Positions 11,927 through 22,321 of a stretch of DNA of 64,000 bases are shown here, piece after piece. The notes beneath the pieces are model-generated. The model saw nothing but the letters and a program-made list of their open reading frames with translations, was not told the DNA's origin and did not search any database. The stretch's first letter is position 1. Each line of letters opens with the position of its first letter. Origin of the DNA: Utricularia gibba (taxonomy: Eukaryota > Streptophyta > Magnoliopsida > Lamiales > Lentibulariaceae); NCBI GenBank assembly GCA_002189035.1, contig CM007992.1, positions 2,108,001-2,172,000 of the forward strand, written 5' to 3'. Both the position numbers and the translations under genes were made by a program.

Positions 11927-12279
11927 GCACTGTAATGCTTCCTGTTCTGCAAGTGAATCAAGGGATTAGTTGAAGTCTGGTGGCTTATGTTGTAATATTT
12001 TAATTACAATAGCAGAATTATTGGAAGAGGAAACACAAGCCAACAGACTATTCGTGTTGATGTACAGTAAAAACTTTGCACCTGCTCTAAAGGTTGTCTA
12101 TTAGTAGAACTTTGCCATTTGAAGAACTTTAACAGAGTTTTAATACCATTTGCATGTAAAACAGGAAAGATAAACACAATTTACAAATGCTGAAAATCAA
12201 ATGATGAAAAACAGGAAGGTGAAGTTACAGATAAAAAAAATAAAGTTAATTTAGTCTATATTATGTATAAAGATCAAGG
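11927..12279. other. Spacer after copy A, nothing recognised
   Basis: Unique AT-rich sequence between the end of copy A and the solo LTR. No frame, repeat or RNA signal that I can support. Confidence 0.4.
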
Positions 12280-12620
12280 TGTTGTATCTCTCTCACACAA
12301 GGGTTAGCTTACACCATATTATATCTCACATCACAAACTAATGTAAGCTCTCTTCCTTTGCGCAAGTCCTCCTCTTCTCTCCCTTGGGCGGGTGCCCCCT
12401 TCCTTCCAATGCCAATAATCCCGCCCAGGGATTTATTTTCAGTATTTATACCCTTAATTAGAACTAACAGGCCCCTCTTAAGAATATGAGAATACCCTAA
12501 TGACCACTCAGTCTATGCCTTAGTCTGTACCAGTTTCAATTACCTGTTTAGCCACGTCACATTTCACCTTGCGCCCGCATCCCAGTCACCTTACCAGGGG
12601 CCCCAACCAAGGGTGTTACA
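12280..12620 (-). mobile_element. Solo LTR (341 bp) between copies A and B
   Basis: On the reverse strand it starts TGTAACACCCTTGG, a common plant LTR start, and ends ATACAACA, so it has TG and CA termini. The flanks are CAAGG (12275-12279) and CTAGG (12621-12625), a 5-bp TSD with one mismatch. The reverse strand carries a TATAAATA box at 12443-12450. No internal retrotransposon sequence adjoins it, so it is best explained as an LTR left after recombination. I cannot assign it to copia or gypsy. Confidence 0.65.
12443..12450 (-). promoter_or_regulatory. TATA box of the solo LTR
   Basis: TATAAATA on the reverse strand, roughly 170 bp inside the LTR from its TG start. It lies in the expected place for the U3 promoter. 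Confidence 0.45.
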
Positions 12621-13249
12621 CTAGGAGGCCCAAATGGATTGAACCTAAGTAGGTTGAAAAAGGGCAATCAGTTTTGACAAGAAGAGCATTTTGCAAAATA
12701 TATGACATATGTTCCTTTAGGTTTTTAAATTTTGTGGGTGGCATAGCGACCAAGATTAATATTGTGAATTATATCTCCTAGAAGCTAGTGAACCACCTCT
12801 CATTTTGCTTAAGGGGTCTTCTTTTTTGCAAGTCATTTGTAGCTTATAAGAAGTGCTAATGCAGATGCAATAGGATATGAGAATAATTGATGGTGACTTT
12901 CAACTATTTCTTTCTATGACTCCGCTTCATTAAAATAATATATAAGATCCTTGAAGTAGGAATCCCTTTGATTAGATAGATGTTGTGTCCAAGTTATAGT
13001 TAACAAGTAAAAGTATTCTTTTTTTTTTCTGACTTGGCTAAGTCCTATAGTCATAGTCGAGCTCATTCTCCTTTTCTTTATAATATCAATCTATTCAACC
13101 CAATAGAAAAAAAATTGATTCAATGGACAAAAAAAAAAAAAAAAACAGAGATGGATACGAAATATTGATAGTTCATTAAGAACAATACTCATTTTTAAGA
13201 TTACTAGGTTTATCAACCATTCAACCATTTCTTCGAAAAGCAATTTCCA
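12621..13249. other. Spacer before copy B
   Basis: No gene recognised. A run of about 20 A residues at roughly 13125-13145 could be a retroposon tail, but no LINE or SINE body is recognisable upstream. Confidence 0.4.
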
Positions 13250-15466
13250 TTCCTTCCACTAATTCACCTTACATCATCCCATGGCAATCCCCAATAGAGT
13301 GGACATTCAGGATACAAATGTCTATAGGAGAGGCCTAGTAGAGCATCACACTCTTGACAATGTAGATTCAAAAGTTCTTGCAATTTCAGATGGAGCACTA
13401 TGTAAACAGATCGAAGACCATTAATCATACTGATCGGAATTCACCTTGTGATCGAGATGATCCAAACAATGTTTGAGAATCACGAAAATGAGAAGGAATC
13501 GTAATATCAAACGAAAATAGTTTTTTCCCACACACAGGAAGCATTATGAATCGAGTATTTATAAGCAAAATATCAGAGTAAGCAGCAAAGGAAAAATATC
13601 TCCATCTTCTGGAACCATCGGATAGCAGCGTCAAGCGCATGTCATCCATGCGCGGAAGGATGGAGAGCAGCAGCGTCTGTCTTCACTTTGCGTGCTAGAA
13701 CCCGTCAAAGAGGGACTTGAAGAAAGATAGTCATACTCTACAAAAACCAAATCACTCGAAGTTGGATTTCTATAAAGCATTATTTCCTATTCATTTTCAT
13801 GATGGTTTTGGTATTCTCATTTTGAAAAGCACATCGTCTGTGTATTTGCGTGCACTTTTTTTATGAATCGAAGTGGAGCAGGGATTTTCCCTACAATTGC
13901 ATTGGGAAGCGTGGGTGCTGTTGGACCAAAGATTCACATCTCTATAGAAGCTTCTAGATCATTAGTTAAGGGTGATTGGTGGCATGGCATGTACGAGCAA
14001 TGAGCCAAGTGGAGGCACAAGCATACACGTGCACCAATTTACTTCAAAATAAATGATTTTGGTTTTTACAACATAAAGTTGAACAAGGAGCCTTTAAGGC
14101 TTTGCAAGCATTGATTTAAACGAAAAGACTGGTTAATACAATCCTTATTTGGTAGCTACTAAACATGGCAGCCTTCATTTTCATCCCTTTTCATGGCGGT
14201 GTTAACTTTTAAGCAAGCAGCAATCTCGACGGTTGGAGTCATTTTATCAACCGTAGGAATGTGTCAAGGTCTCCAATGTATTTCTTATTCGAAAATCCAT
14301 TATTTGTTTTCACCATTTGTTTGGCCTAATAGGTATTTTCAAACCATCCACGATCCATTTCCAGACCACCAACACCAACAAGTTAAGTCAAAGATGAATC
14401 TCCCTTCAATTCACTGGATGTGGACTCGTATTCCAACTTTCCTTTATCATGCTTGTTCGTGTTCATTAAATCCTCTTCATGTTTGGGTGGATGCCATCTC
14501 CCTCTTGGGTAACTTAGAAAACTATAACTGTTAAAGACACACTTTACTAAAATAACCACTGTGGTGTTCCACGTTTACAAAGTTACCCATTTTTTTGATA
14601 ATTTTTAAAAAACATAGTGTATTAAATTTACATTAAAATTATGTAACTTATTTCTATTTTATATAAAAATTCGTCTTTTGTTACTCTGAAAATTTTAATC
14701 AAACCTGTATTAGTTCAATGGATCTAATCATCTCATAAAAATAAAATCATCGTAACCATTTTTGGTGGATTTTACAAAACTTATTTAATATATTTTAAAA
14801 TAGTTATATTATTCAAATTATAATAACATTTTAAATTAGTATCACCAGTCATGATTTGTATTTAAATTTTATCATCTTGTAATTATATGTCAACCTTTTA
14901 ATTGTATAGACATTTTTGTTTCCTTATTGAATTAAAAATACTAATTATAATTTTTGTATTAATATAAATAAAAGATGGATAGTGTTATATTACTGTTATG
15001 TGTTATATGAAATTAAAGATTTATGAATTAAAAAATAAGTAAAAATATTAATGTTTATATAAAATATATGTGTGTATTTTTAAAAAAATTAATAAAAGAT
15101 AGGTAGTTTTATGAATGAAACAATAGTAGGTAACTTTGTAAATTGATTATGATAGTGAATCATTTTCTAAATTCCAATTTCTCTCTTGGTGTGGAAAAAT
15201 CATGAGTAGAAGTGGGAAGGAAAGGTTGAATAAGAAAATGAGTCGATGCAGATGTAGGTACTCTTTCTTCCTCAGATGAAGAATGGGCCAAGTTGATCCG
15301 GCTCATGAAGTGCATTTGCTAGTTCAAAAGAAACTGTATCCGTTTATTAGAAAAGAATATCCAATAATTGGGATCCAAAGTCACTCAAGCCATCAACAAT
15401 ATATTCATTTCCATCATGATGACAATGCTTATAGTGCCGACATCTCTTCGGTAGGAGTGGGATAAC
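13250..15466 (+). repeat. Direct duplication, copy B
   Basis: Partner of copy A, same orientation, offset about 3.7 kb at the left end. The last 200 bp contain an open plus-strand frame at 15283-15465 that runs to the end of the duplicated unit (YAY/AYSxxISSVGVG is shared with copy A near 11888-11926). I do not recognise a product. A further frame at 14193-14534 is only partly open in copy A. Neither copy shows LTR ends, a primer site or inverted termini. Confidence 0.78.
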
Positions 15467-16016
15467 CATAGTTTGCCTCATTTTGCATACAAACATTTGT
15501 TAAAAACTTTGTCAATACAAATCTTTCTTTTTTCCAAAAAGTTTTAATACAAACGTTTCAAAATATTTTATTTTAGTACAAACATTTTATTATGTATAAT
15601 ATTTCAACCGCAACATTTAATCAATAAGATTTTTGGTACATATGTTGTCTAATTTTTTATGAAAATTATACAAACATTTCTTCACACATTATTTTTAATG
15701 TTGGACGAAATACATTACAAAAATTTTAAAATTCAAATATGTATATAAAAAAATACAAAAAAAATATTGGTTGACATTTCTAGTAGTTTTTCATTTTTTA
15801 TTATTAATTTTATTTTAATACATTCATCAAAATGTATGTACTACAAATATTAATTGGTAAATGTTTGTGTTGAAAATATTGTTTTTTCACAAACATTTGT
15901 TTCATAGCCAAACTTAGGAAAACGTTTGCATCAAATCACTGAAATATTATGAAACGTTTCTTTTCAATCTGATTTTTTACAAATGTGTGTATTCAAATGC
16001 ACGAAATTGCCCTATG
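15467..16016. mobile_element. Candidate MITE with imperfect inverted ends
   Basis: The left end CATAGTTTGCCTCATTTTGC and the reverse complement of the right end CATAGGGCAATTTCGTGC continue into TACAAACATTTGTTAAAAA and TACACACATTTGTAAAAAA. This is a degenerate inverted repeat of about 45 bp. The interior is very AT-rich and has many copies of ACAAACATTT or its complement, as in subterminal-repeat-rich non-autonomous transposons. No coding sequence. A clean TSD is not visible. Confidence 0.4.
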
Positions 16017-16230
16017 TTTGTACTAAAATTAAACGTAGCCTTAAAGAAAAAAAGAACTACAGCAAACGAAAGTGAAATCAGGGCCATTAAATAGGCATAA
16101 GTGCAACAGCCGATCCGCAAAAGTCTATGGGCACAGATCTCGACAGGCAGCGGCGGATGACTTGGAACCTCACTCAATGTATTCAACACCCTCCAAGAAG
16201 TTAAGGAAGACGCTCACGTGGGTTAACAAG

Positions 16231-16239
16231 CTCCCCCTT
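16231..16239 (-). other. Polypurine tract of Copia-3
   Basis: AAGGGGGAG on the reverse strand just after the end of RNase H, in the same position as in Copia-1. The 3' LTR starts at 16228 with TGTTAACCCACG. Its outer end is not defined. Confidence 0.75.
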
Positions 16240-17436
16240 GAGCATTTTCCTGTCCACAAGGCCAAGTGCATCTATCAATCTCTCAAATTGACTTGAAAGC
16301 AAAGCCTTTGTAAATATATCCGCAACTTGTTCTTCTAATGAACAGTGTATAAAGCTTAATACCTTGTTTTTTCTATCTCTCTCTAATGCAATGATACTTG
16401 AAAGAGATGTGTTTTGTTCTTCCATAGAAATCGGGTCTTTGATCATTGCTATTGCACTTTTTGAGTCACCTTGTGCAATATCCGATTGTTTCTTTGCATT
16501 CTAGCTAATTCTTGATGATGCATACTTGAAAATATAGCCAGACATGCTCATGAAATCATTAGATCCTACTAAATGAGATCAACGAAGCGATACATGTCTT
16601 TGTTGCTTATAGGGTGTTGGCATTTGTGACCTAAAATTTTGAAATTTTAGCATTTTTGACCCATAACAAAATGATCGGTTCGACATATTTGACCTGAACC
16701 GGTACCGGTTCAGTATATGTGACCCAAAATATTTATAAAATGATATATTTGACAAGTAAAAAATTTATTGCATGACATATTTGACCTATAAAAAATCAAT
16801 TTTGATACTTTTGACCCATAAAATATTATAACGGGGTATATTTGACCCAACGAAAAGTTATAAAAGTTTACAACGGAGTCCGTTTAACCCAATAAGTTTA
16901 ATGTTGGTCCCATGTTTAGTGTTCAGTTGGTATATTCAACCCAATAATTTGGCATATTTGATCTTTATAGTTTAATAATCTAACATTGTTGACCCTTAAG
17001 GTTCATTAAATCCGCATATTTAACTCATAAAGTGTGACAAATTAATATAATTAACCCAATAAGTTTATCGAATTGTCATAAATAACCTATAAAGTTTTTC
17101 AAAATTTTAAACAAATTAAATACTTTTTGAAATAAATATTGATCAATAAGTGCCCTATAGACATGGGCACAGCAGTCAATCCGAATATTTATCGTGTCAA
17201 CCCACTACGATTCGAACCCGTGATGTCGTTGCAAAGTGAACTTAAGATTATTATCAGCATTTTTATACATCAAATTTATTTCTAAACATATGATAACATG
17301 ACAAATGCAAGAATTACAAAAAAAATATTTTTATAAACATATGATATATGTTTCTTAAAATATAAATAACGTAAATATGTTATTTATTAAACCATATAAT
17401 AAATATGAAAGTTTTTTAGTTTTTAATTTTATTAGC

Positions 17437-17750
17437 ATTCAACCTTTAGTTATACTTTGGATGGAGTGTGTATTTTTATTCTAATCATTTTAATTAGTAT
17501 TCGATCCTTGATTATGATTCGAATCGAGTGCATATTTTTTATTTTAATATTTTTATTCTCATTCAACCCTTAGGTATGATTCGGATCAAGCATGTATTTA
17601 TTATTGTAATATTTTTATTAGCATTCGATCCTTAGATATGATTCGCATCGAGGGTATATTTTTTATTTTAATATTTTTATTAACATTCAATCCTTATGTA
17701 TACTTTGGATCGAGTGAATATTCATTTATTTTAAATCTTATTTAGCTTCT
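17437..17750. repeat. Tandem array of 62-bp units
   Basis: Units start at 17437, 17499, 17561, 17623, 17685 and, partially, 17747: exactly 62 bp each time. Each begins ATTC(A/G)A(C/T)CCTT and contains a TGGATCGAGTG-like core followed by a T-rich tail. The units differ by substitutions but keep length, so they expanded before the copies diverged. Confidence 0.9.
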
Positions 17751-17886
17751 ACCCTTAGGAGCAACTTAGATCGTGTACACATGACAATGCCACATGGGCG
17801 TGCCCGTAAGGCCTTGTTGCGCTGTTGGGTGTGTATACGGGTGTGGCTTATGCGTAACCCACGCCCGTATGGCTTACAGGTTTATC

Positions 17887-18410
17887 AGCGCTCGATCCGA
17901 ATCGCCCGTAAGGATCGAGCGCTGTTAAAAAGGCCTTATGCATAAACCACGCCCGTGTGGCTTACAGGTTTATCAGTAATCGATCCGAATATTGCGTAAG
18001 GATCGAGCGCTGATAAAAAGGCCACATGGCCCGTGTGGCTTACAGGTTTGTTAGCTCCATCCGAATCGCGTGAAAGGATCGCGCGCTGATAAAAAGGCCA
18101 CATCAGCGTGGCTTATGCGTAACCCACGCCCGTATGGCTTATAGGTTTATCAGCGCTCGATCCGAATCGCGCGTAAGGATGGAGCGCTGATAAAAAGGCC
18201 ACACGGGCGTGGCTTATGCGTAAACCACTGATAGCGCTTGATCCTAATCGAGCGTAAGGTTCGAGCGCTGAGCCTAAGCCACACAGTTGTGGCTTAGAGG
18301 TTTATCAGTGCTCGATCCGAATCGTGCGTAAGGATCGGGGGCTGAGCCGTGTGGCTTACAGGTTTAGTAGTGCTCGATCCAAATAACGCTTAAGGATCGA
18401 GCGCGGATAA
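17887..18410. repeat. Array of GC-rich hairpins
   Basis: About seven diverged units of roughly 60-100 bp, each with an inverted repeat. The clearest has arms AGCGCTCGATCC at 17887-17898 and GGATCGAGCGCT at 17912-17923 around a 13-nt loop. In others the arms extend through TTTATCAGCGCTCGATCC. Between hairpins are GTGGCTTATGCGTAAACCAC-like segments, themselves partly palindromic. This GC-rich island stands out from its AT-rich surroundings. Confidence 0.85.
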
Positions 18411-19663
18411 AACCGGGTTCAATTATGTAGGTCAAATATGTTAAATCGGTAAATTATTTGGGTCAAATATGACAAAATTGAAATTTTATCAGGTTAAATT
18501 TATTATTATTAAATGGGTGTGTTCTACAGTAACAAAAATCCATAGGTCAAATATGTCAATTCATCAAATTTATGGGTCAAATATGCCCATTCACGAAACT
18601 TTATGGGTCCGTTATGTCCCGTTATGAAAATTTCTAGGTCCGTTATATTTTAAGTCCAGAATTTTTAGGTCATATATGTAATTATCTCGTTGCTTATACT
18701 ATAGAGCAATCCATATGTTGATGTTCCTGCTTTGTTCTTAAGTACTCCTTTTGCATATTCTATGATTTTCCATAGGACACTGCATCAAACTAGATAATAA
18801 GCCGGTAGAAAATGTAATATCAGGTCTAGAATTTGTTAGAAATATAAGTGATCAAACAATTGACCTACAGAATGTGTGGTCCACATCATTTTCAACCTCT
18901 GGGAATATTTACTTACAGTTTCATTTCCTTAACAAATTACTTGTAAACTTGATTTCTGATAGAAGGATTCCATCTTACAACTGCTCAATCTCCATTCCCA
19001 AAAACTGATGCATGAGATCTAAATTCGTCATGTTAAATTTTGACTTCAGGAAGGTCTTGAATGTGTTGATCTAAGAGACACTATTATTCCTGGAAATAAC
19101 ATTTAACCACTAACCTCGCTTTGTACTTTCATAGAGTCCTATCTACATTTGTCTTGGTTTTGAACACCCATTTCAGGACAACAATGTTGGCACCATCAGG
19201 TGGATCAATCAAGTGCCAAGGTGTTATGTTATTGTATCATTTGCAGTTCTGTTTCCATGGCTTCTTTCCAATCAGGATGTAGTAGTGCCTCTCGCACCAT
19301 TTGAGTTTCAGAAGCTGCAATGGATATGTTTGCATACTCATATATGTTAGTGAGGGATCTTGTTCTTTGTAGTGGTGTGGCAGGTTGATTCTATGTAGCT
19401 TGATAGATCTTGGATAGTGATCTGAATCCGGGGAATCCTTTCCTCACCCGAATCATTTGAGGTCTCCCTGAGGTGTGATCACTCCCATGACTTTCACCTT
19501 TGTTATCTAGATCAAATGGATCATCAACACCTAGTGATCCTTCTTCTCGGTATGCATTCTCATCAAGATCATCAAGGAAAAAATCATCAACCGAGAAAAA
19601 GATTAACCTTAGGTGATGAAGTTACCACATGTGAGACTGGAATATTATGCTCCCCATTCCAAA

Positions 19664-19686
19664 CATCATCATCATCATCATCATCA
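19664..19686 (-). repeat. (GAT)n microsatellite in the Copia-3 pol linker
   Basis: Seven to eight GAT codons on the reverse strand encode a run of Asp where Copia-1 has DEDDF in the linker after integrase. It is followed by VWNGEHNIPVSHVV, which matches the Copia-1 linker DWEYNLPASHVV. Confidence 0.7.
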
Positions 19687-20080
19687 AGCCACAGGCTCCT
19701 AAAGATATTAAGCTTCTTGTTCAGAGCACAGATGAGGAGTCCCGCTAAGGAGTGATCATCTAGTTTGGATCTCGTCTATGTTGGCACCAAGGTATATGCA
19801 ACCGATCCAAATACCTTGAAGTGATTGACAGTTGATATTTCTCCATGCCAATCCTCAATATGGTGTCTTGCCATTTAGATTATTTGTTGCAATCCTATTT
19901 TGAAGGTAGGCAGCTGTTGCCACGGCTTCACTCCAAAACTGTTTTTGTAGCCTCTTTTCCTAAAATAGACAATGTGCCATGGCCATGGTTACTCCATCTT
20001 TCTGTCAACTACGCCATTCTGTGGTAGTGAATATGGCACAATGGTGTGTTGTTGATGCCATATGCCGTCAACTCAGTCTT

Positions 20081-20590
20081 TGATAAATGAAAATTCTTAA
20101 GTCATTGCAAAAATAGAATTTTCATATCACATAAATTTATAAATCCTAATTAGAATACAAATTCACAAAACTTGTATAGTAGATTTCAGGGTCGATCACA
20201 AAAAGTTGATGTTTACAAAGTGTTTTAATCTAAACTCAAACTAGTAGCAGTAGGCGAAATCAGTAAACAAGATAAAGTTTCAATGCTACGATACCTCAAG
20301 ATGGTTTAGGTGATGTACTGTTCAAGTTACTAATCTAATCTACAACTTGTCTACATGCATATTGTAAATAACCTAAATCTACCTAGGTTATTTCTCATAC
20401 TGTTGGCTAAATTAGTCCCTAATGTCATCGCTCACTTCACACTTAGGTCTACTCGCATACAAAATATGTAGAACTAGGTCTATTTGATTCCACTAATTCT
20501 ATCTAGGACTAATACCTACTGTCCACGTCTTGATTTGTTGATTTACCTTTAAATCAAGCTTTTGAATTGCACTATTATTTGTTCCCCCCT
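20081..20590 (-). mobile_element. Truncated or diverged TGATA-type LTR, copy 6
   Basis: Starts TGATAAATGAAAATTC inside the Copia-3 integrase region. As reverse complement it matches the 3' portion of the intact LTR at 45446-46852 for about 500 bp, including the motif TGATCGACCC and ATTTATAAATTTATxTGATA. Similarity fades near 20590, and no distal end or TSD was found. Confidence 0.6.
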
Positions 20591-21299
20591 AATTGTCATG
20601 CATAGTAGAGCCATAATTGGGATGGTTTCACTTATACGGGAAACATTGCTTGGGTTGTATAGTCAGCATAATTATCCTTATTGGTCCTCTCTTTGTTCCA
20701 CCAAGTAAGTGGCTTTTTAATACTTATATTGATATGGTGCAAGTTGAGTTTGGTGGTGAAGAATGATAGGGAGGCTTTGATCATTCACTTTGAAAGTATC
20801 TGCCATTGGTTGATGTGTGGGAGGTGAGAGGTCACTAAATAATAGAAAGCAATGTACCCTGTATAAAGTGAAAATTGAGCTCAATATGTTTACTATGAGC
20901 ATGGAAGATCGAATTCACATTGAATTATTGGGTGAAAGCGATGTACCCCCATACAGAAAATTGAGCTCAATATGTCACGAAGAAACAATGGCATTGCGTG
21001 AAGATGAATACCTAACTTGAAAACTCCACTGTTTCTTGGGTTCAGCTCATGGGTTGGCGAAGGGAGCTGAGGGAGAGGGAGGATGGGTGGAATAACTGGG
21101 AGAAATCAAGAGGGCGACAACTAGGGGAAAGGCAGCAAATGCGAGTGCTCCTCTGGAAGCCATCTTCAGAATCTGCTAGTTATGGTTTTGCATGGGTTGG
21201 AGTACATAATTGTTCCAATTGTTAAATATATTCCATCTTTTTTAAAAAATTTTGCAGACAATTATTTATACCAAAAACTATTTGAAATTTAAACTAAAT
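20591..21299. other. Unassigned sequence
   Basis: Small open frames exist on both strands near 20717-21020 but encode nothing recognisable. The sequence could be the decayed remainder of the adjoining LTR (weak matches such as AGAGCCATAA) or older intergenic DNA. Confidence 0.4.
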
Positions 21300-21760
21300 A
21301 CTATATAAATAGGGCAATACACAGTTCAATGTAATCAATTGGAGATATTTAAAACTACATTTGATCCTATTTTTCAAAAATTAATTTTGAGGTAAACTTT
21401 AGGTGTTTAATATGTATTCCAATGGAAGATATCTAAAGTTTTGTTTCATTTTATTTTTAAAAAATTAATTTTGAGAGACTAGATACTTGATAAATTTTGT
21501 TAACATAGAGTCCAATTAAACCAATGGTAAATATTTAAACTCTTCAAAAATTGGGTTTATTTTTTATATTAGAGTTTTGTTTGATTCAATCCTCCGAAAA
21601 GTAATTTTGAGGTATATTTTAGATTAAAAATTAGATAAATTAGGGTAATATATGGTCCAATTATACCAATGGAAAATATTTAAAGTTTTTTTATTTATAT
21701 TTTTAAAAATAATTTTGAGATACTGAATTCTAGATAAATTGGGTTAATACATAGGGATGT
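21300..21760. repeat. Degenerate tandem repeat, about 100-150 bp period
   Basis: Blocks containing CCAATxxxxCCAATGG(A/T)AA, a T-rich run and TAATTTTGAG recur four times (TTTTGAG near 21387, 21467, 21608, 21713). The spacing is irregular. No coding potential. I see nothing further in the AT-rich sequence from 21761 to 22102. Confidence 0.5.
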
Positions 21761-22204
21761 ATAAGAAAAATAGACACCAAATATATAAAAGATTAATCGT
21801 AATATTGTTAGTATATATGTTCTAGAGACAATCAACTTATTGGTAATTTTTATCTTTTGATATTGATTTTGAATTGTGATTATATTACTAACAAAATCGT
21901 CTACTTAATCTATATATTGTAGAAATTATGATGAGATTATGATGTGAGATTCTTCAAGCATTTATTTTCAAATTAAAAATTCTCTGGCTAAAATATTTGT
22001 GAAATAATGAGGATATTAAAAATAAGGATAATTGACACATATTGAGTTTTTTAAATTATTTAGATAATGAATTTCAAAATTGATGTAATGAGATTACTAA
22101 ATAATTGATTTTGTGTGAGGAGCTTGTCCCTGAAATTTAAGGGTGTTGAATCATCTTGTTCTTCAAAATTCATCCTTCAATCATTGAACATTCAAGGTAG
22201 AACA

Positions 22205-22214
22205 TGGTATCAAA
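22205..22214 (+). other. Primer-binding site of Copia-4
   Basis: TGGTATCAAA directly after the LTR end GTAGAACA. It matches the initiator tRNA-Met site except at the last positions. Confidence 0.75.
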
Positions 22215-22321
22215 TCTCCAAAGAGCTTGCTTGTGAACGAGTAAGTGAGTTTATTTGATGTCTTTAAAATTCCAGATCTGTTTTTATAGCAAAATAGAAT
22301 CTGGTATTATACCCCTTACAG

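Larger units (their letters stand above)
16612..18688. mobile_element. 2,077-bp non-autonomous DNA transposon with 10-bp TSD GTTGCTTATA
   Basis: GTTGCTTATA stands at 16602-16611 and again at 18689-18698, a perfect 10-bp target-site duplication, and the Copia-3 reading resumes across it. The termini are imperfect inverted repeats: GGGTGTTGGCATTTGTGACC on the left, and GAGATAATTACATATATGAC as reverse complement of the right; both go on into CTAAAA. Behind each end lie many spaced copies of a short motif, TTTGACC on the left and GGTCAAATATG on the right, an inverted subterminal array. The middle holds a 62-bp tandem array and a GC-rich hairpin array. There is no coding sequence. TSD length and layout suggest a MULE-type non-autonomous element, but the ends resemble no family I can name. 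Confidence 0.85.
16060..20080 (-). mobile_element. Copia-3: reverse-strand copia relic related to Copia-1, split by a DNA transposon
   Basis: Two pieces of one element, 18699-20080 and 16060-16611, flank the 2,077-bp transposon. Right to left: integrase (KTELTAYGI, VPYSLPQNGVVDRK, EKRLQKQFWSEAVATAAYL), an Asp-rich linker, RT start (DWKEAMETELQMIQ, VVLKWVFKTKTNV), then, after a deletion of the RT core, GLDLMHQFLGMEIEQL-type sequence, TNSRPDITFSTGLLS and CPMENHRICKRS. In the left piece: SGYIFKYASSRIS, NAKKQSDIAQ, DSKSAIAMIKDP and EEQVADIFTKAL. These blocks match Copia-1 far more closely than they match the other copia relics, so the two belong to one family. The 3' end shows a PPT and the first part of an LTR. 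Confidence 0.85.

Noticed and set aside
14193-14534. 113-codon open frame in copy B
   Set aside because: The counterpart in copy A breaks after a shorter run and in another frame relation; no domain recognised; likely chance.
17209-17218. GGTTCGAATC on the reverse strand, a perfect tRNA B-box-like word inside the 2.1-kb transposon
   Set aside because: No matching A box at the right distance and no cloverleaf could be drawn; no poly-A tail for a SINE.
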